Below, in pieces: positions 17,092 through 26,736 of a stretch of DNA of 64,000 nucleotides. Source of the stretch: Chitinophaga sancti. Its GTDB lineage: Bacteria > Bacteroidota > Bacteroidia > Chitinophagales > Chitinophagaceae. The notes beneath the pieces were generated by a model. That model was not told the DNA's origin. It made no database searches and worked only from the letters and a program-made list of their open reading frames with translations. The stretch spans positions 5,580,001 to 5,644,000 of the forward strand of contig NZ_CP139972.1 in the NCBI RefSeq assembly GCF_034424315.1, given 5' to 3'. A program made the position numbers and the translations under genes. The number at the start of each line of letters is the position of its first letter. Position 1 is the stretch's first letter.

Positions 17092-17742
17092 ATGCAGTTA
17101 CAATTAGAAAACCTGGTTCCCATTCCTCTCAGGGAAAAAATCCTGCAGCGAACTTCGGAAATATGGAACCAGGCCGTTACATTCACTCCCGGCAATTTTG
17201 TTAAGATCAAGGCTCCATCCGGCACAGGCAAGACCACCCTGGTTCATTACCTGTACAACATCCGGAACGATTACACCGGAAAGGTACTGGTGGATGGCCA
17301 ACCCTGGGATGCTTATAAAAAAGACCAGATAGCAAGCATGCGCCAACAACAGCTCAGCGTTGTTTTCCAGGACCTGCGCATTTTTGAACAACTTACCGCA
17401 GTGGAAAATATAGAGCTCAAAAGAGTCATGCTCCCTCAGCCATACTGCAGCGCCGAAAAGGTAGCAGAAATGGCAGCACGCCTGAACGTAACTCACATCC
17501 TGAACCAAAGTGGCAAGACCTTATCTTACGGAGAACGTCAGCGTATCGCTATCATCCGCGCACTGGTACAACCATTCGAATGGCTCATTATGGATGAACC
17601 CTTCAGTCACCTCGACGATGCAAATGCACAAATGGCTGCTGACCTGATCGCAGAAGAATGCCGCGCCCGCAAAGCCGGATTTATTTTAACAGACCTGGAC
17701 CATGACAACAGGTTTGCTTACGATATACAATTCAATCTATGA
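17092..17742 (+). CDS. ABC transporter ATP-binding protein
   Basis: A 216-residue nucleotide-binding subunit. The in-frame GTG at 17071 lies inside a hairpin, so the ATG at 17092 (MQLQLENLV) is preferred. Walker A is 'APSGTGKTT', the Q-loop 'VVFQDLRIF', the signature 'LSYGERQR' (Tyr replaces the usual first Gly), and Walker B 'WLIMDEPFSHLDD'; the H-loop region is 'LTDLDHD'. The small size and partner permease fit the FtsE/LolD/MacB group that moves lipoproteins or drives mechanotransmission. It overlaps the permease by four bases (ATGA). Confidence 0.85.
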   Translation: MQLQLENLVPIPLREKILQRTSEIWNQAVTFTPGNFVKIKAPSGTGKTTLVHYLYNIRNDYTGKVLVDGQPWDAYKKDQIASMRQQQLSVVFQDLRIFEQLTAVENIELKRVMLPQPYCSAEKVAEMAARLNVTHILNQSGKTLSYGERQRIAIIRALVQPFEWLIMDEPFSHLDDANAQMAADLIAEECRARKAGFILTDLDHDNRFAYDIQFNL

Positions 17743-18938
17743 AGCAATCGTTTTTCGGCTTACTCAAAAAGATCATCCAGACAGGCATAGGCAAAGGTCG
17801 CCTGTTGATGGCGACTACCGGCCTGGGTATTGCTATGCTCCTCCTGCTGCTGTCTATACAAATGCATACGGACTTTGACCAGTTGCTCTACAACCAGCAG
17901 AACCAGAATGAAAGCGTAGACTTCCTCGTTATCAATAAGAAGATCACCAACGATATGATGGGGCAGTCAGACAAAAGTGTGTTTACCCCACAGGAAATTG
18001 CCGATATCAAAAAGCAGCCATTCACCGCTGCTTTTGGCTTTATCACCGCTAACCAATATAAGGTGACCGCTGCTGCTCCCGGCGATCTGCACTTCTATAC
18101 CGAAATGTTTTTTGAAGCCGTTCCCGATACCTTCATCGATGTAAAAAGTGAAGACTGGAAATGGCAGGCAGGTGATAATACCATTCCTATTATCCTGCCA
18201 AATGACTTTCTCAACCTGTACAATTTTGGCTATGCCCTGAGCCAGGGATTGCCACAAATATCCCAGGAGACCATCAAGGCACTCCCTATGAAGATCACGA
18301 TTTCCAAAGGCCTGCTTACACAAGAATTCACAGGCAGGATCGTAGGCTTCTCAGACAGAATTACTTCCTTCCTCGTACCCGGCAGTTTTATGGAATGGGC
18401 GAACGGAAAGTTTGGTAACGGGGTAGAAATTGCTCCCAGCCGCGTCATCATCAAAACAAAAGATCCGTCCAATCCTGTGTTGGTAAAATACCTGGAAGAT
18501 AAAGGCTATAGCACAAACCAGGATAAACTCAAATACAGCAAAACCAAGGTGATCGTACAAACCATCGTATCCGTGATCGGTTTCTTTGGGTTGATCTTAT
18601 TAATTTTTGCACTGTTAGTTTTCAGTATGTTTATACAGGTAGTGATTGCCAGCTGCAAGCGGGAAATACAATTGCTGGTAACCCTCGGAACCGCACCCCG
18701 TCAACTGCAGCGATACCTGATGCGACAATTCGTGCCTTTGTATATATTTACAACAATAATTTCGCTCTTATTCATCACCTTGCTGCAATGGAAAGCAGCG
18801 GCCATCCTCGCAAACATGAAGCTCTCTGTATCTTCATGGATCAGCCCTGCTACAGGCGGTGCAGCCCTGCTGGTAATGGTACTGGTGTATATTGTAAACC
18901 TGCAGAGCGTGAAGAGATATATCAACGAGATCAGTTAA
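17739..18938 (+). CDS. FtsX/LolE-like ABC transporter permease
   Basis: A 399-residue membrane subunit whose start overlaps the ATPase stop. One membrane helix lies near residues 22-42, followed by a roughly 230-residue periplasmic domain. Three C-terminal helices (about 270-295, 325-350, 365-385) complete the FtsX-type topology. 'TLGTAPRQLQRYLMRQF' is the cytoplasmic coupling region between helices 2 and 3. The cargo is unknown; in this topology the transporters usually act on lipoproteins or envelope complexes rather than importing solutes. Confidence 0.8.
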   Translation: MKQSFFGLLKKIIQTGIGKGRLLMATTGLGIAMLLLLLSIQMHTDFDQLLYNQQNQNESVDFLVINKKITNDMMGQSDKSVFTPQEIADIKKQPFTAAFGFITANQYKVTAAAPGDLHFYTEMFFEAVPDTFIDVKSEDWKWQAGDNTIPIILPNDFLNLYNFGYALSQGLPQISQETIKALPMKITISKGLLTQEFTGRIVGFSDRITSFLVPGSFMEWANGKFGNGVEIAPSRVIIKTKDPSNPVLVKYLEDKGYSTNQDKLKYSKTKVIVQTIVSVIGFFGLILLIFALLVFSMFIQVVIASCKREIQLLVTLGTAPRQLQRYLMRQFVPLYIFTTIISLLFITLLQWKAAAILANMKLSVSSWISPATGGAALLVMVLVYIVNLQSVKRYINEIS

Positions 18939-18978
18939 TTCATTCCATTCTTTCTAACACATAAAATGCAAGTTGAAC

Positions 18979-19281
18979 ATGTTTGTACACGTTGTAAATT
19001 TTTATCTGAAAGCAGATCTTTCGGCAGCTGATATCAAAGCATTTGAAGCGGGTGTAAAATCACTCAGTGCGGTGGAAACGCTCGTGACTTTCAATGTAGG
19101 TAAACCTGCAGATACCGACAGACCAGTGATTGTAAAGGATTACAGCTACTGTCTGCTCACCGCGTTCAATGACGAAGCAGGGCACGAAACCTACCAGGTA
19201 CACCCGGTGCACCTGGCTTTCGTAGAAAACTGCAAACACCTGTGGGAAAAGGTAGTGATCTTCGATTCAGAATCTTTCTAA
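18979..19281 (+). CDS. Dabb (stress-responsive alpha/beta barrel) family protein
   Basis: A roughly 100-residue ferredoxin-like dimeric barrel protein. The ATG at 18979 (MFVHVVNFYLK) is preferred over an upstream in-frame TTG because it starts directly at the first beta strand. 'FVHVVNFYLK', 'VKDYSYCLLTAFNDEAGHETYQVHPVH' in shortened form and a C-terminal strand are typical of the family. The role is generally unknown. It is followed by a terminator shared with the convergent DUF3857 gene. Confidence 0.8.
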   Translation: MFVHVVNFYLKADLSAADIKAFEAGVKSLSAVETLVTFNVGKPADTDRPVIVKDYSYCLLTAFNDEAGHETYQVHPVHLAFVENCKHLWEKVVIFDSESF

Positions 19282-19303
19282 AAACAGCGCCAGCTACATC
19301 ATT

Positions 19304-19337
19304 AAAAGGGTATTGATCTTTGCATCAGTACCCTTTT
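19304..19337. terminator. bidirectional terminator overlapping the DUF3857 3' end
   Basis: A 14-bp stem AAAAGGGTATTGAT / ATCAGTACCCTTTT with one G-U pair and a six-base loop. It has A/T tracts on both sides and lies between convergent genes. Its right arm overlaps the last 13 bases of the minus-strand gene. Confidence 0.75.
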
Positions 19338-21895
19338 TCTTTGCCGGCCACCGAGCGGTGTGGCATGATAAAGGTTTCTTTGACCTGGGATGACTGCAGC
19401 AGGTAGGGCGTAAATACCAGCCCCTCTGCGAACCTGAATACAATGCCGCCCAGATCTGTTATCTCCCAGCTTTTTTTGTACAGGTAATGTGATATGCCTG
19501 CATCCAGGACCTGGAAGAGCAGACCTGCCAGCATAAAATACACCATAGCGTTTGGAAATGTATCCCTGCGATTGATATATAATGCAATCAGCAGTATACT
19601 ATAAACAAAGAAGAAGAGGGCTGCCACCATCCTGAATATAAACAGGAATTCAAGGAAGGAAGTATTGTTAACAGTATGTGTGGATCTGCTGAGCTGATAC
19701 CATACTTTATAATTGAAAAAATCGCTGCTAAAGATGCTTTGCAACGTCACCAGTGGTGTGATGAATACAAAGAAACCGATGATGAACATAAATCCGCTCA
19801 GTTGAGCAGTACCTTGTATATCCTGCAGGGGATAGATCGTATACTGATTATATTTCCATGCCAGGCGGGCAAAGAAGGCCAGGAAGAACAAGGCCAGTGG
19901 CAGCGTTACCCAGTTCATTGAGTGATCTGCCGGTGTTGCCATCTCTGCAGGATCGTCCGGTGACCAGAAAAGGCTAAACGAAATCACATCATCCATCTTA
20001 CTCCTGTCACTTGCATACTGTGCTAAGTAGGAAGCAGGGATATGATCTTTAAAAGTTTCAAAAGTATAATGGAAAGAAACATGCTCGCCATTCACAACAG
20101 GGGTGAATGAAAAGGCATAATAGTCATTCGTAATTTTGAAAGGCTCATCGCTGAGTGACCATTCTATAGGCATATCCATATCAATGGTATAATCCAGTGA
20201 ATAAGGATAACGTAGTGCAAGCGGAGCCTGCGATTTTGTATTTTTCTTTTTGCTGTTCTTTGGCAACGCTTCCTGCAAAATGCCTGCCGTTACAGGTATT
20301 CCCAGTCTCCCCGGTTCTTCGGTATCATTTTTCCAGGGTTCATCCAGTTCGTAATGTTCTATGACAGTGAACCGATTTTTGATGGGATCATCAATTGTTT
20401 TCAGTGCTGAATCATTGTGCAGTTCTCCATAAATATTCTTGTAATAATCGAGATAAGATTTCTGCTGATCTTTGATACTATTGTTGGCAAATACATCGCG
20501 TTGCTGATCGGCAAATCGCAGCGTGTATACACTCTGTATAGAAAGTAGCCCTTTCTTGCCTTTATCATCAGGCAGTCTGAAATGCTCCTTAATCACCTGC
20601 GTTCCTTTATTGATTTGTGGAATAGCCGTGAGCTTATCACTACCATCGGTTTTGATGATCAGCGCTTCCTGGAAATCGGGCACCGTGTGCAGGCTCATCG
20701 GGCCGCGCTGATAGCTGATAGTAGGATCTATCCAATAAGCACTATCACCCAGTTGTGCATACACAATCACATGATTGAACATGAATGGAGAGGGCAGGTA
20801 ATCTGATACGCGTGCTTTCAGGTAGGTATTGGTATAAGCCATGCTGGCCTTGATCCCATCTGCCTGCAGTAGTGTGGTTAACAGCAGTGATTTGTCTTTA
20901 CAATCACCAAATCGCTGCTCTAAGATCTTGTCGGGGTTGTTGGGCCGGTGAGAATATTCACCCATCTCGATACCCATATAACGGATGTCGTCCTGCACAA
21001 AGCGCATGGCGTTTTGCAGGTACAGGGCTTTATTGTCGCCTGATTGTTTTTTTAGTTCTGCAATCCTTGTTTGCAGGCGTATACCGGGGGCGGGCGGTGT
21101 ATTTATTTTTGCACCCCAGTTAATGATCTCAGACCATGATTTGTATTCACTGGCCTGTACAAAAGGCATGGTGGTATACCAGTCCGGTGCGTTGTCATCA
21201 TCGTCGGTGGGCATTACATCTGCGATCTTCCATTCGTACAATTGCATGCCTTTCCAGCTACTCCTGGCTGGTAGTCTTGCATTATTGAATGGTTTAAAAC
21301 GGATGTCTCTTGCAGGAGCTGCAATGAGCGCCTTGTAATAATTGACAATTGGGTCGTGGGAAGTGAAGTAAAATGTGTTCGCGTATTTATGTTCAAAGAT
21401 GGGGTTTACACCTTCAAGCGTATAACCGTATTCAATCTGGTCACCTTTGCGTACATCTTCGAGAATGTAATAAGCGGTGAAGGTGCCGCTGTAAATAAAA
21501 CGGGAGAGTTCATCTTCTTTTTGGAGGAAGCGAAAACGCGATGGATCCAGTTTATTGATCACCTCACCATTGCGGCGAATGAGGAGCTGGTGAAAGCGGA
21601 GTTTCTCATAAGTAGGATCGTAATCCACAGAAATTTCCGCACCATTCTGAATCCCTGCTTCCGATACAATCTGCCTGATAACATGCCTGTATACTGCACC
21701 TTTTTCCGCATGGTGTTGTTCTTCCAGCAGTAGCAGGAAATAACCGTTACTTATTTCACTTGCATCCGGTGTCTTACCCAGGTCTGGTTTGTAAGGTGCC
21801 AACCAGTCAGGGCTGGGGGATACAGTGAAATTATGTTGGGCCACCAGGTCTGTTTGCAGTACGAACAGGGATATTATCAGCAGAATGAATCGCAT
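19325..21895 (-). CDS. DUF3857/transglutaminase-like membrane protein
   Basis: An 856-residue protein with a signal peptide (residues 1-19, cleavage near LVAQ). The N-terminal beta domain is DUF3857 ('EISVDYDPTYEKLRFHQLLIRR'). The transglutaminase-like core follows with a putative triad: Cys in 'RFGDCKDKSLLL', His in 'FMFNHVIVY' and Asp in 'YWIDPTI'. The C-terminal 200 residues hold about four membrane helices and resemble DUF2569-type domains. Such proteins are common in Bacteroidota, and the substrate is unknown. The DUF2891 gene lies directly upstream, 6 bp away. Confidence 0.85.
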   Translation of the reverse strand: MRFILLIISLFVLQTDLVAQHNFTVSPSPDWLAPYKPDLGKTPDASEISNGYFLLLLEEQHHAEKGAVYRHVIRQIVSEAGIQNGAEISVDYDPTYEKLRFHQLLIRRNGEVINKLDPSRFRFLQKEDELSRFIYSGTFTAYYILEDVRKGDQIEYGYTLEGVNPIFEHKYANTFYFTSHDPIVNYYKALIAAPARDIRFKPFNNARLPARSSWKGMQLYEWKIADVMPTDDDDNAPDWYTTMPFVQASEYKSWSEIINWGAKINTPPAPGIRLQTRIAELKKQSGDNKALYLQNAMRFVQDDIRYMGIEMGEYSHRPNNPDKILEQRFGDCKDKSLLLTTLLQADGIKASMAYTNTYLKARVSDYLPSPFMFNHVIVYAQLGDSAYWIDPTISYQRGPMSLHTVPDFQEALIIKTDGSDKLTAIPQINKGTQVIKEHFRLPDDKGKKGLLSIQSVYTLRFADQQRDVFANNSIKDQQKSYLDYYKNIYGELHNDSALKTIDDPIKNRFTVIEHYELDEPWKNDTEEPGRLGIPVTAGILQEALPKNSKKKNTKSQAPLALRYPYSLDYTIDMDMPIEWSLSDEPFKITNDYYAFSFTPVVNGEHVSFHYTFETFKDHIPASYLAQYASDRSKMDDVISFSLFWSPDDPAEMATPADHSMNWVTLPLALFFLAFFARLAWKYNQYTIYPLQDIQGTAQLSGFMFIIGFFVFITPLVTLQSIFSSDFFNYKVWYQLSRSTHTVNNTSFLEFLFIFRMVAALFFFVYSILLIALYINRRDTFPNAMVYFMLAGLLFQVLDAGISHYLYKKSWEITDLGGIVFRFAEGLVFTPYLLQSSQVKETFIMPHRSVAGKEKGY

Positions 21896-21901
21896 ATCAA
21901 A

Positions 21902-23005
21902 TTAGTTATTACCAACCGTCAGGGCATAAACAGCAAATGATGCCAGCCAGTGTTCACCGGCATAATCGCCGCTGGCTACATGTGGTATAGCAGCTTCCAG
22001 GTGCTGGTTGGCCAGTGCCTGTATAGCAGCACTATTCTTACCTGCATGACGTGCTATACCATAGAGGCACCATGCACGGCTCAGGTTCAAACCATCGAGG
22101 TGTACAAGTTTACCATCGGTACGATCTTTCACCTGTGCAATGGGGAAGAGCGTGATGTTCCGGGCAAACAGTCCTGGAAGGAATTCCTGTACCCATGACT
22201 GGTATTGCGCTGGCGGTAGTATTCTCCACATCAGGTCCGCTTCTTCCAGGCAGGGGGAGAGGAAGTCGTAACCGCCCGGTTCATAACCCACAGGACCGTT
22301 TTTGTCTGCGAGATAGAAACGAGTGGCGGCCGCTTTAATGGCATCCTGCAATGGCTGGTCTTTTGCCGTTACGGCATAATCCCATGCCAGGCAGAGACCA
22401 AAGGCGAGATTGGTATGCTCACCTACACGGATGGGATACATGAGTTTACCAAGAAAGTCGATGTAAGCTTTAGAGAACTGCGTAGCCAGTGGTTGTACAT
22501 TGGCGGCGAGTGCCTTTCCTTCAGGAGCATTCCAGGTAAGCAGTTCTCTTTGTAGCTGCAGCAGCCAGCTCCAGCCATAGATGCGTTCAAAACCTTTGTT
22601 CTCCTTGTTAGTGAACAGTTTTTGTTCCTGCAGAATATGTTCGGCAGTCAGGTTTTGTTGCAGTTTGGACAGGATCAGTTCCTGCTGTGGCAGGGCGGGG
22701 AAGGACTTGAGTAACCTTACCAGCATCCAGTGTCCATGCACGCTGCTATGCCAGTCGTAACAGCCATAGAAGGCGGGATGGTAATTTCTCGGATTGGTCA
22801 CGAGCGAGGTATCGGTAAATACCACGCCTGTTTTGTACGGAAATTCCAGCTGCATACATTTCAGTGGCAGTTTGGACAGGAGGGCAGCACCATCCACAGT
22901 TAGCTCCAGGTGGCCCGCACTATTGTGCGTATAAAGCGGTTGTTGTGCAAAGGCAGACATAAAAGTACTGATTAAGAGTGCACCCAAAACGATGGACTTC
23001 TTCAC
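21902..23005 (-). CDS. DUF2891 family protein, secreted
   Basis: A 367-residue protein with a signal peptide (MKKSIVLGALLISTFMSAFA). The mature part has the DUF2891 hallmarks 'HPAFYGCYDWHSSVHGHWMLVRLL' in shortened form, 'GWSWLLQLQRELL', 'HTNLAFGL' and 'GYDFLSPCLEEADLMWR', an all-alpha barrel-like family of unknown function. The Trp-His pair and Asp/Glu residues look like a pocket. The short gaps to its two neighbours (3 and 6 bp) indicate a three-gene operon with the flavoprotein and DUF3857. Confidence 0.88.
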   Translation of the reverse strand: MKKSIVLGALLISTFMSAFAQQPLYTHNSAGHLELTVDGAALLSKLPLKCMQLEFPYKTGVVFTDTSLVTNPRNYHPAFYGCYDWHSSVHGHWMLVRLLKSFPALPQQELILSKLQQNLTAEHILQEQKLFTNKENKGFERIYGWSWLLQLQRELLTWNAPEGKALAANVQPLATQFSKAYIDFLGKLMYPIRVGEHTNLAFGLCLAWDYAVTAKDQPLQDAIKAAATRFYLADKNGPVGYEPGGYDFLSPCLEEADLMWRILPPAQYQSWVQEFLPGLFARNITLFPIAQVKDRTDGKLVHLDGLNLSRAWCLYGIARHAGKNSAAIQALANQHLEAAIPHVASGDYAGEHWLASFAVYALTVGNN

Positions 23006-23008
23006 GTG

Positions 23009-24259
23009 TTATCTATTGAACAGTAATTTGAAATAAAAGGATGGTTTAGTCAGTCGCTTACGCAGATCTACCTCGTAGAACATGCAGGAAAGGAGTTCCT
23101 GCAGTTGTTTGTTGCGGCTGCTCACCTTCATGAGGGTATTGAACAGCCACGGGTAGCGGATCAGCTTTTGCAGGCGGTGACTTAATTTCAGTTCGGGCCC
23201 CATTACACGATATACTTCTGAATCATATTTCGCCAGTTGGGCGGCAGAGAAATTGTTTGCCAGCAGCGCTTCATGTGCCTGTATCCCTGCCAGGCGACCT
23301 GAGTATAGGGCATTGCCGATACCTTCGCCGGTGAATGGGTCTATCAGGTAAGCGGCATCGCCTACCAGCATATAGCGGTCGCCATGAAGCACCCGTACTT
23401 TACTACCCAATGGCAGGCCATAACCTTCGATATTGCTGATCAGTTCTGCATCTTTGAAGCGCTCTTTGAAAGCAGGATCGTTGGCAATGATATCCAGCAT
23501 TTCCTTTTTCAGGTTGATCTTCTTTTTGCGCACTGTTTCGCTGAGTATACCTACGCCCACATTGGCTTCGCCATTTGGCAGGGGGAATACCCAGAAGTAG
23601 CCGGGGAGCAGGTTTTTCAGGAAGTGCAGTTCAATGAAGTTATCGGCATTGTTGCCACTTACATTTTTGTAATAGGCACGTATACCGGCTACGTAATGAT
23701 TTGGTTCCATTGTAATGCCGGCTACTTCTTTGGTAAAAGAAGAGTAGGCACCATTGGCAATGATGAGGAGTTTGGCTTTGACCTGGAAAGCGCCGTTGTT
23801 GCCGCTTACAAAGTAACCATCTTCCTGCAGTTCGTATTTATCAACGTTTACATTTTCGTATAAACTGATTTCTTTGCGGCGTTTGATCTCATCCACCAGG
23901 AAGTTATCGAAGTCCATACGTTTGGCTACATAGCCAATGGGAGTTTCTTTATGGCCTTCATTATTGGTGTTGTAATCAGGTCGGTAACCAACAGCCAGGC
24001 TATGGCGACCAGGTGATACAAAGGTGACACCCCAGCTGTTTACTTTGAAAGTAGCCTCTTTGAGGCGGGTCGCAATGGCAGGATCGATACGGTTAAGTGC
24101 CGTGAGAACTTTTCCACTTAATCCATCTCCACAAACCTTATCACGGGGGAAAACAGCTTTGTCTACTACTATACATTCAACTCCCAGTTGTGCAAGTTGT
24201 AGTGCTGCTGCAGCGCCGCCAGGGCCGGCGCCTATAATACATACTTTGGTTTCCAACAT
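23009..24259 (-). CDS. geranylgeranyl reductase family FAD-dependent oxidoreductase
   Basis: A 416-residue flavoprotein. The dinucleotide-binding motif 'IIGAGPGGAAAALQLAQLG' sits at the N-terminus, 'FPRDKVCGDGLSGKVL' follows, and the second FAD motif 'YMLVGDAAYLIDPFTGEGIGNAL' in shortened form is near residue 290. Family members reduce isoprenoid double bonds (menaquinone, geranylgeranyl lipids) or act as related oxidoreductases. There is no signal peptide, so the action is cytoplasmic or peripheral to the membrane. It heads the operon with DUF2891 and DUF3857 and is divergent from YbaB. Confidence 0.82.
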   Translation of the reverse strand: MLETKVCIIGAGPGGAAAALQLAQLGVECIVVDKAVFPRDKVCGDGLSGKVLTALNRIDPAIATRLKEATFKVNSWGVTFVSPGRHSLAVGYRPDYNTNNEGHKETPIGYVAKRMDFDNFLVDEIKRRKEISLYENVNVDKYELQEDGYFVSGNNGAFQVKAKLLIIANGAYSSFTKEVAGITMEPNHYVAGIRAYYKNVSGNNADNFIELHFLKNLLPGYFWVFPLPNGEANVGVGILSETVRKKKINLKKEMLDIIANDPAFKERFKDAELISNIEGYGLPLGSKVRVLHGDRYMLVGDAAYLIDPFTGEGIGNALYSGRLAGIQAHEALLANNFSAAQLAKYDSEVYRVMGPELKLSHRLQKLIRYPWLFNTLMKVSSRNKQLQELLSCMFYEVDLRKRLTKPSFYFKLLFNR

Positions 24260-24325
24260 GCTGTTGATTTAGGGCGGTAAGATAAAGAAAAGTGAAATAT
24301 CTTCGCGCCCTAAAATAGTCCTACC

Positions 24326-24634
24326 ATGTTTGATATGTTTGGTAAGCTGCAGGAAGCGCAGCAGAAAATGAAAGAAAGCAAAGAACGTTTGGCCCTGATC
24401 ACTGTAGATGGCGAAGCGGGTGATGGCGCGATAAAAGTGACCGTGACCGGCAACCGCGAAGTAAAAAGCCTGGAAATAGCTGAGAGATTACTTGAAAAGG
24501 ATCATAAAGAAGAACTGGAAGATTTGGTAATAACAGCCCTGAACCGTGCCCTGAAAGCGGCAGAAAACACCTGGGAGTCTGAAATGAAGAGTGTGGCAGG
24601 TGGTATGCTGGGTCCGCTGGGGGGCCTGTTTTAA
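24326..24634 (+). CDS. YbaB/EbfC family nucleoid-associated protein
   Basis: A 102-residue DNA-binding dimer. The N-terminal helix 'FGKLQEAQQKMKESKERL', central strands 'VTVTGNREVKSLEI' and C-terminal helix with Gly-rich tail 'GGMLGPLGGLF' are standard for the family. The upstream region has TATCTTCG at 24299-24306, a one-mismatch -7 box. In many bacteria the gene sits beside dnaX/recR, which is not the case here. Confidence 0.92.
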   Translation: MFDMFGKLQEAQQKMKESKERLALITVDGEAGDGAIKVTVTGNREVKSLEIAERLLEKDHKEELEDLVITALNRALKAAENTWESEMKSVAGGMLGPLGGLF

Positions 24635-24658
24635 CCCAATAAAGCTTCGGGGCGTCTT

Positions 24659-24803
24659 CAGTGAAGATTCGCTCGGATAACTACATTATAAGTACACCAA
24701 AAGGTCACCAATATATCACCTCTATATCCAATCGATAATGAAGTGATATATTGGTGACCTTTTAGTGTACTTTTGGAGAACTACATGGACCGAATCTTCA
24801 CTG
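24659..24803. repeat. nested long inverted repeat after YbaB
   Basis: Two concentric stems. The outer 13-bp stem CAGTGAAGATTCG (24659-24671) pairs with CGAATCTTCACTG (24791-24803). The inner 30-bp stem (24690-24719 with 24743-24772) has one G-U-compatible mismatch. The unpaired segments between the stems both contain AACTACAT as a direct repeat. It lies 25 bp after the YbaB stop. No open frame is present. The structure looks like a small non-autonomous element or a large 3' RNA hairpin. Confidence 0.85.
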
Positions 24804-24876
24804 TATCAAGACCCCTATCTTAGGCCCTCGTATTATAAAAATCTTATATTATCTTTAGCCGATAAAGTACTCTCGT

Positions 24877-26001
24877 ATGCGTCAATTGTTATTGTTTGTA
24901 ACAACAGTTATTCTATTTGCCTGTAATGGCCCCTCAGAAAACAAAAAGGGATCAGCTTCAGGTGTTACACTTACAGAAAGTAACCTGTACTCCGAAGACA
25001 CTGTATTAATGGTGGCCAATGCAGGTGCAGCCAGGGACAAGGAGGCAGATAAGCTGTTTTTACAGGCCATCGATGTTTTTCGTAACAAGAAAGATCCGTC
25101 TCAGGCGGTAGCTCTCTTCAAAAAGTCTATCCTGGCGCAGCCACAGGCCAGGGCCTATTATGAAATGGGAAATGCCCTGGGCGATCAGGGCAAATTGCAG
25201 GAAGGACTGCAGGCTTATGATATAGCAGACATCCTGGATTATAAACCCCTCAATAAACTCCTCTATAACAAAGCTTGTTTATATGCCAGGTCTGGTGAAC
25301 TGGCAAAGGCAAAGCAATATCTTATATCAGCCATTGAATTTGGCTATGGCAACCTGAAAAACCTGCAAAAAGATAAGGATCTCGACAAACTGAGAGAAGA
25401 TGACCCGTACAATTTCAACGATCTCATTATGACCGCTATGTCTGGTTCTTCAGATCCGGATAAGCTGCAGTGGGCGGTCTTCAGTCACGAATTTACCCAG
25501 GTGAAATTTCCGCTGCTGCTGGACATGAAGTATGCTGATCACATGACTGAGGATAAAATCATTTCTTACGACAATGAGCGCTATGTACCTGAGATGCGTG
25601 ATTATTCATTTTCAAGGGATGTAGGAGGAGAATATTACAGGGTGGGTTTAGTGAGAGCCAATGACAGCAACCGTACCCTGATCTACGGTGTAGTGGATGA
25701 AATGGGGGGTAATATACTGCCTGTATATTATATCGCCAGCTTTAATAATAAAGGTACACTGATCGATAAGTTACTGATCGGGGGGCAAAAAATCCTCAAG
25801 GACCCTTACAAAGTGGCGACTATCACTGCAAATTATGATATTGAAATATCCAATTTTGAGTTGACATATTCAAAAGATCCGAATGAAGAAGGGTATGAGG
25901 ATAATCCGATCAGGAGTCAGAAGCCTTTAGGGAAGGATCATTATGCGATCAGAGAGGATGGGCATTTTGTGAAGAAGGATGTGGTGTTGGGAATGCGTTA
26001 G
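24877..26001 (+). CDS. TPR-containing lipoprotein
   Basis: A 374-residue protein with lipoprotein signal 'MRQLLLFVTTVILFACNG' (lipobox Leu/Phe-Ala-Cys). Residues about 60-165 form two to three tetratricopeptide repeats ('ALFKKSILAQPQARAYYEMGNALGD', 'LYNKACLYARSGELAKAKQYL', shortened). The C-terminal 200 residues are beta-rich and unrecognised. The TPR part suggests a protein-protein scaffold at the membrane. Partners are unknown. Confidence 0.78.
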   Translation: MRQLLLFVTTVILFACNGPSENKKGSASGVTLTESNLYSEDTVLMVANAGAARDKEADKLFLQAIDVFRNKKDPSQAVALFKKSILAQPQARAYYEMGNALGDQGKLQEGLQAYDIADILDYKPLNKLLYNKACLYARSGELAKAKQYLISAIEFGYGNLKNLQKDKDLDKLREDDPYNFNDLIMTAMSGSSDPDKLQWAVFSHEFTQVKFPLLLDMKYADHMTEDKIISYDNERYVPEMRDYSFSRDVGGEYYRVGLVRANDSNRTLIYGVVDEMGGNILPVYYIASFNNKGTLIDKLLIGGQKILKDPYKVATITANYDIEISNFELTYSKDPNEEGYEDNPIRSQKPLGKDHYAIREDGHFVKKDVVLGMR

Positions 26002-26064
26002 TTGATGACGATGTAGATTGAATGCTCTTTAAAGAAAACAACGCTCCTGGCCTTATTGCCAGGC

Positions 26065-26736
26065 TTATTTTCCATGGGATTGTTTAACTGGGTAAATTTT
26101 TTCAATTTTCCTGATGATCAGTTCTGCAATAAGCAGGTTCAGTGTCCAGCTAAGCCATGCAATGAGCATGTAAGTTGCATGTGGACGAAGGGGAATATTC
26201 AGCACATCTATCAGGTAGGCATACAACCGAAGGCTCACGGCCGATAGTGTAAGGGCATAGCTCCGGAGCATCATTGCGCCATGAGACATCCATCGGTGTT
26301 GCCTGGCATAATACCAGCCCATGGCGGTGGTATACAACCAAAGAAGGGCGAGGAGAACAAAACTGATTCGTGCCGGCAAGCCTCCATTTGCATAAAAAGC
26401 CATTACTAAGCCACTGGGGCCACTGAGAAACAAGACTACCACTGCATATATGGTTCCGGACCGGCGATGCAGACCTGGATATTTTTTTATTACGTACCAG
26501 CTGAATTGCAGCAGGCCGGTGATCATCACAATAAAGCTGATGAATACATGTACATAGAAGCTAAATCGCCAGTGAAGAATATGATAAATTCTTTGCTTGG
26601 TCATCAGGAAATCTGTGTACGGATCAAAAGCAAGATAGGGGATACTCAGCCTGATGAGCAGCCAGGTTGCAAAGAGAATGCCGGCAGCTAATAAGGTGAT
26701 CCCCCCTTTCTTCAATATGTGTCGTGTGTTTATCAA
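26065..26736 (-). CDS. DUF2306 family membrane protein
   Basis: A roughly 223-residue protein with about six membrane helices. His residues in 'HILHWRFSFYVHVFISF', 'GLHRRSGTIYAVVV' and 'RQHRWMSHGAMMLRSYALTLSAV' (shortened) are typical of DUF2306, a family that may bind heme. The open frame has no ATG near its start. A TTG at 26736 overlaps the upstream lipoprotein stop as TTGA and gives MINTRHILKKGG, so it is preferred over another TTG at 26748. Function is unknown; it is probably co-translated with the upstream lipoprotein gene. Confidence 0.75.
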   Translation of the reverse strand: MINTRHILKKGGITLLAAGILFATWLLIRLSIPYLAFDPYTDFLMTKQRIYHILHWRFSFYVHVFISFIVMITGLLQFSWYVIKKYPGLHRRSGTIYAVVVLFLSGPSGLVMAFYANGGLPARISFVLLALLWLYTTAMGWYYARQHRWMSHGAMMLRSYALTLSAVSLRLYAYLIDVLNIPLRPHATYMLIAWLSWTLNLLIAELIIRKIEKIYPVKQSHGK

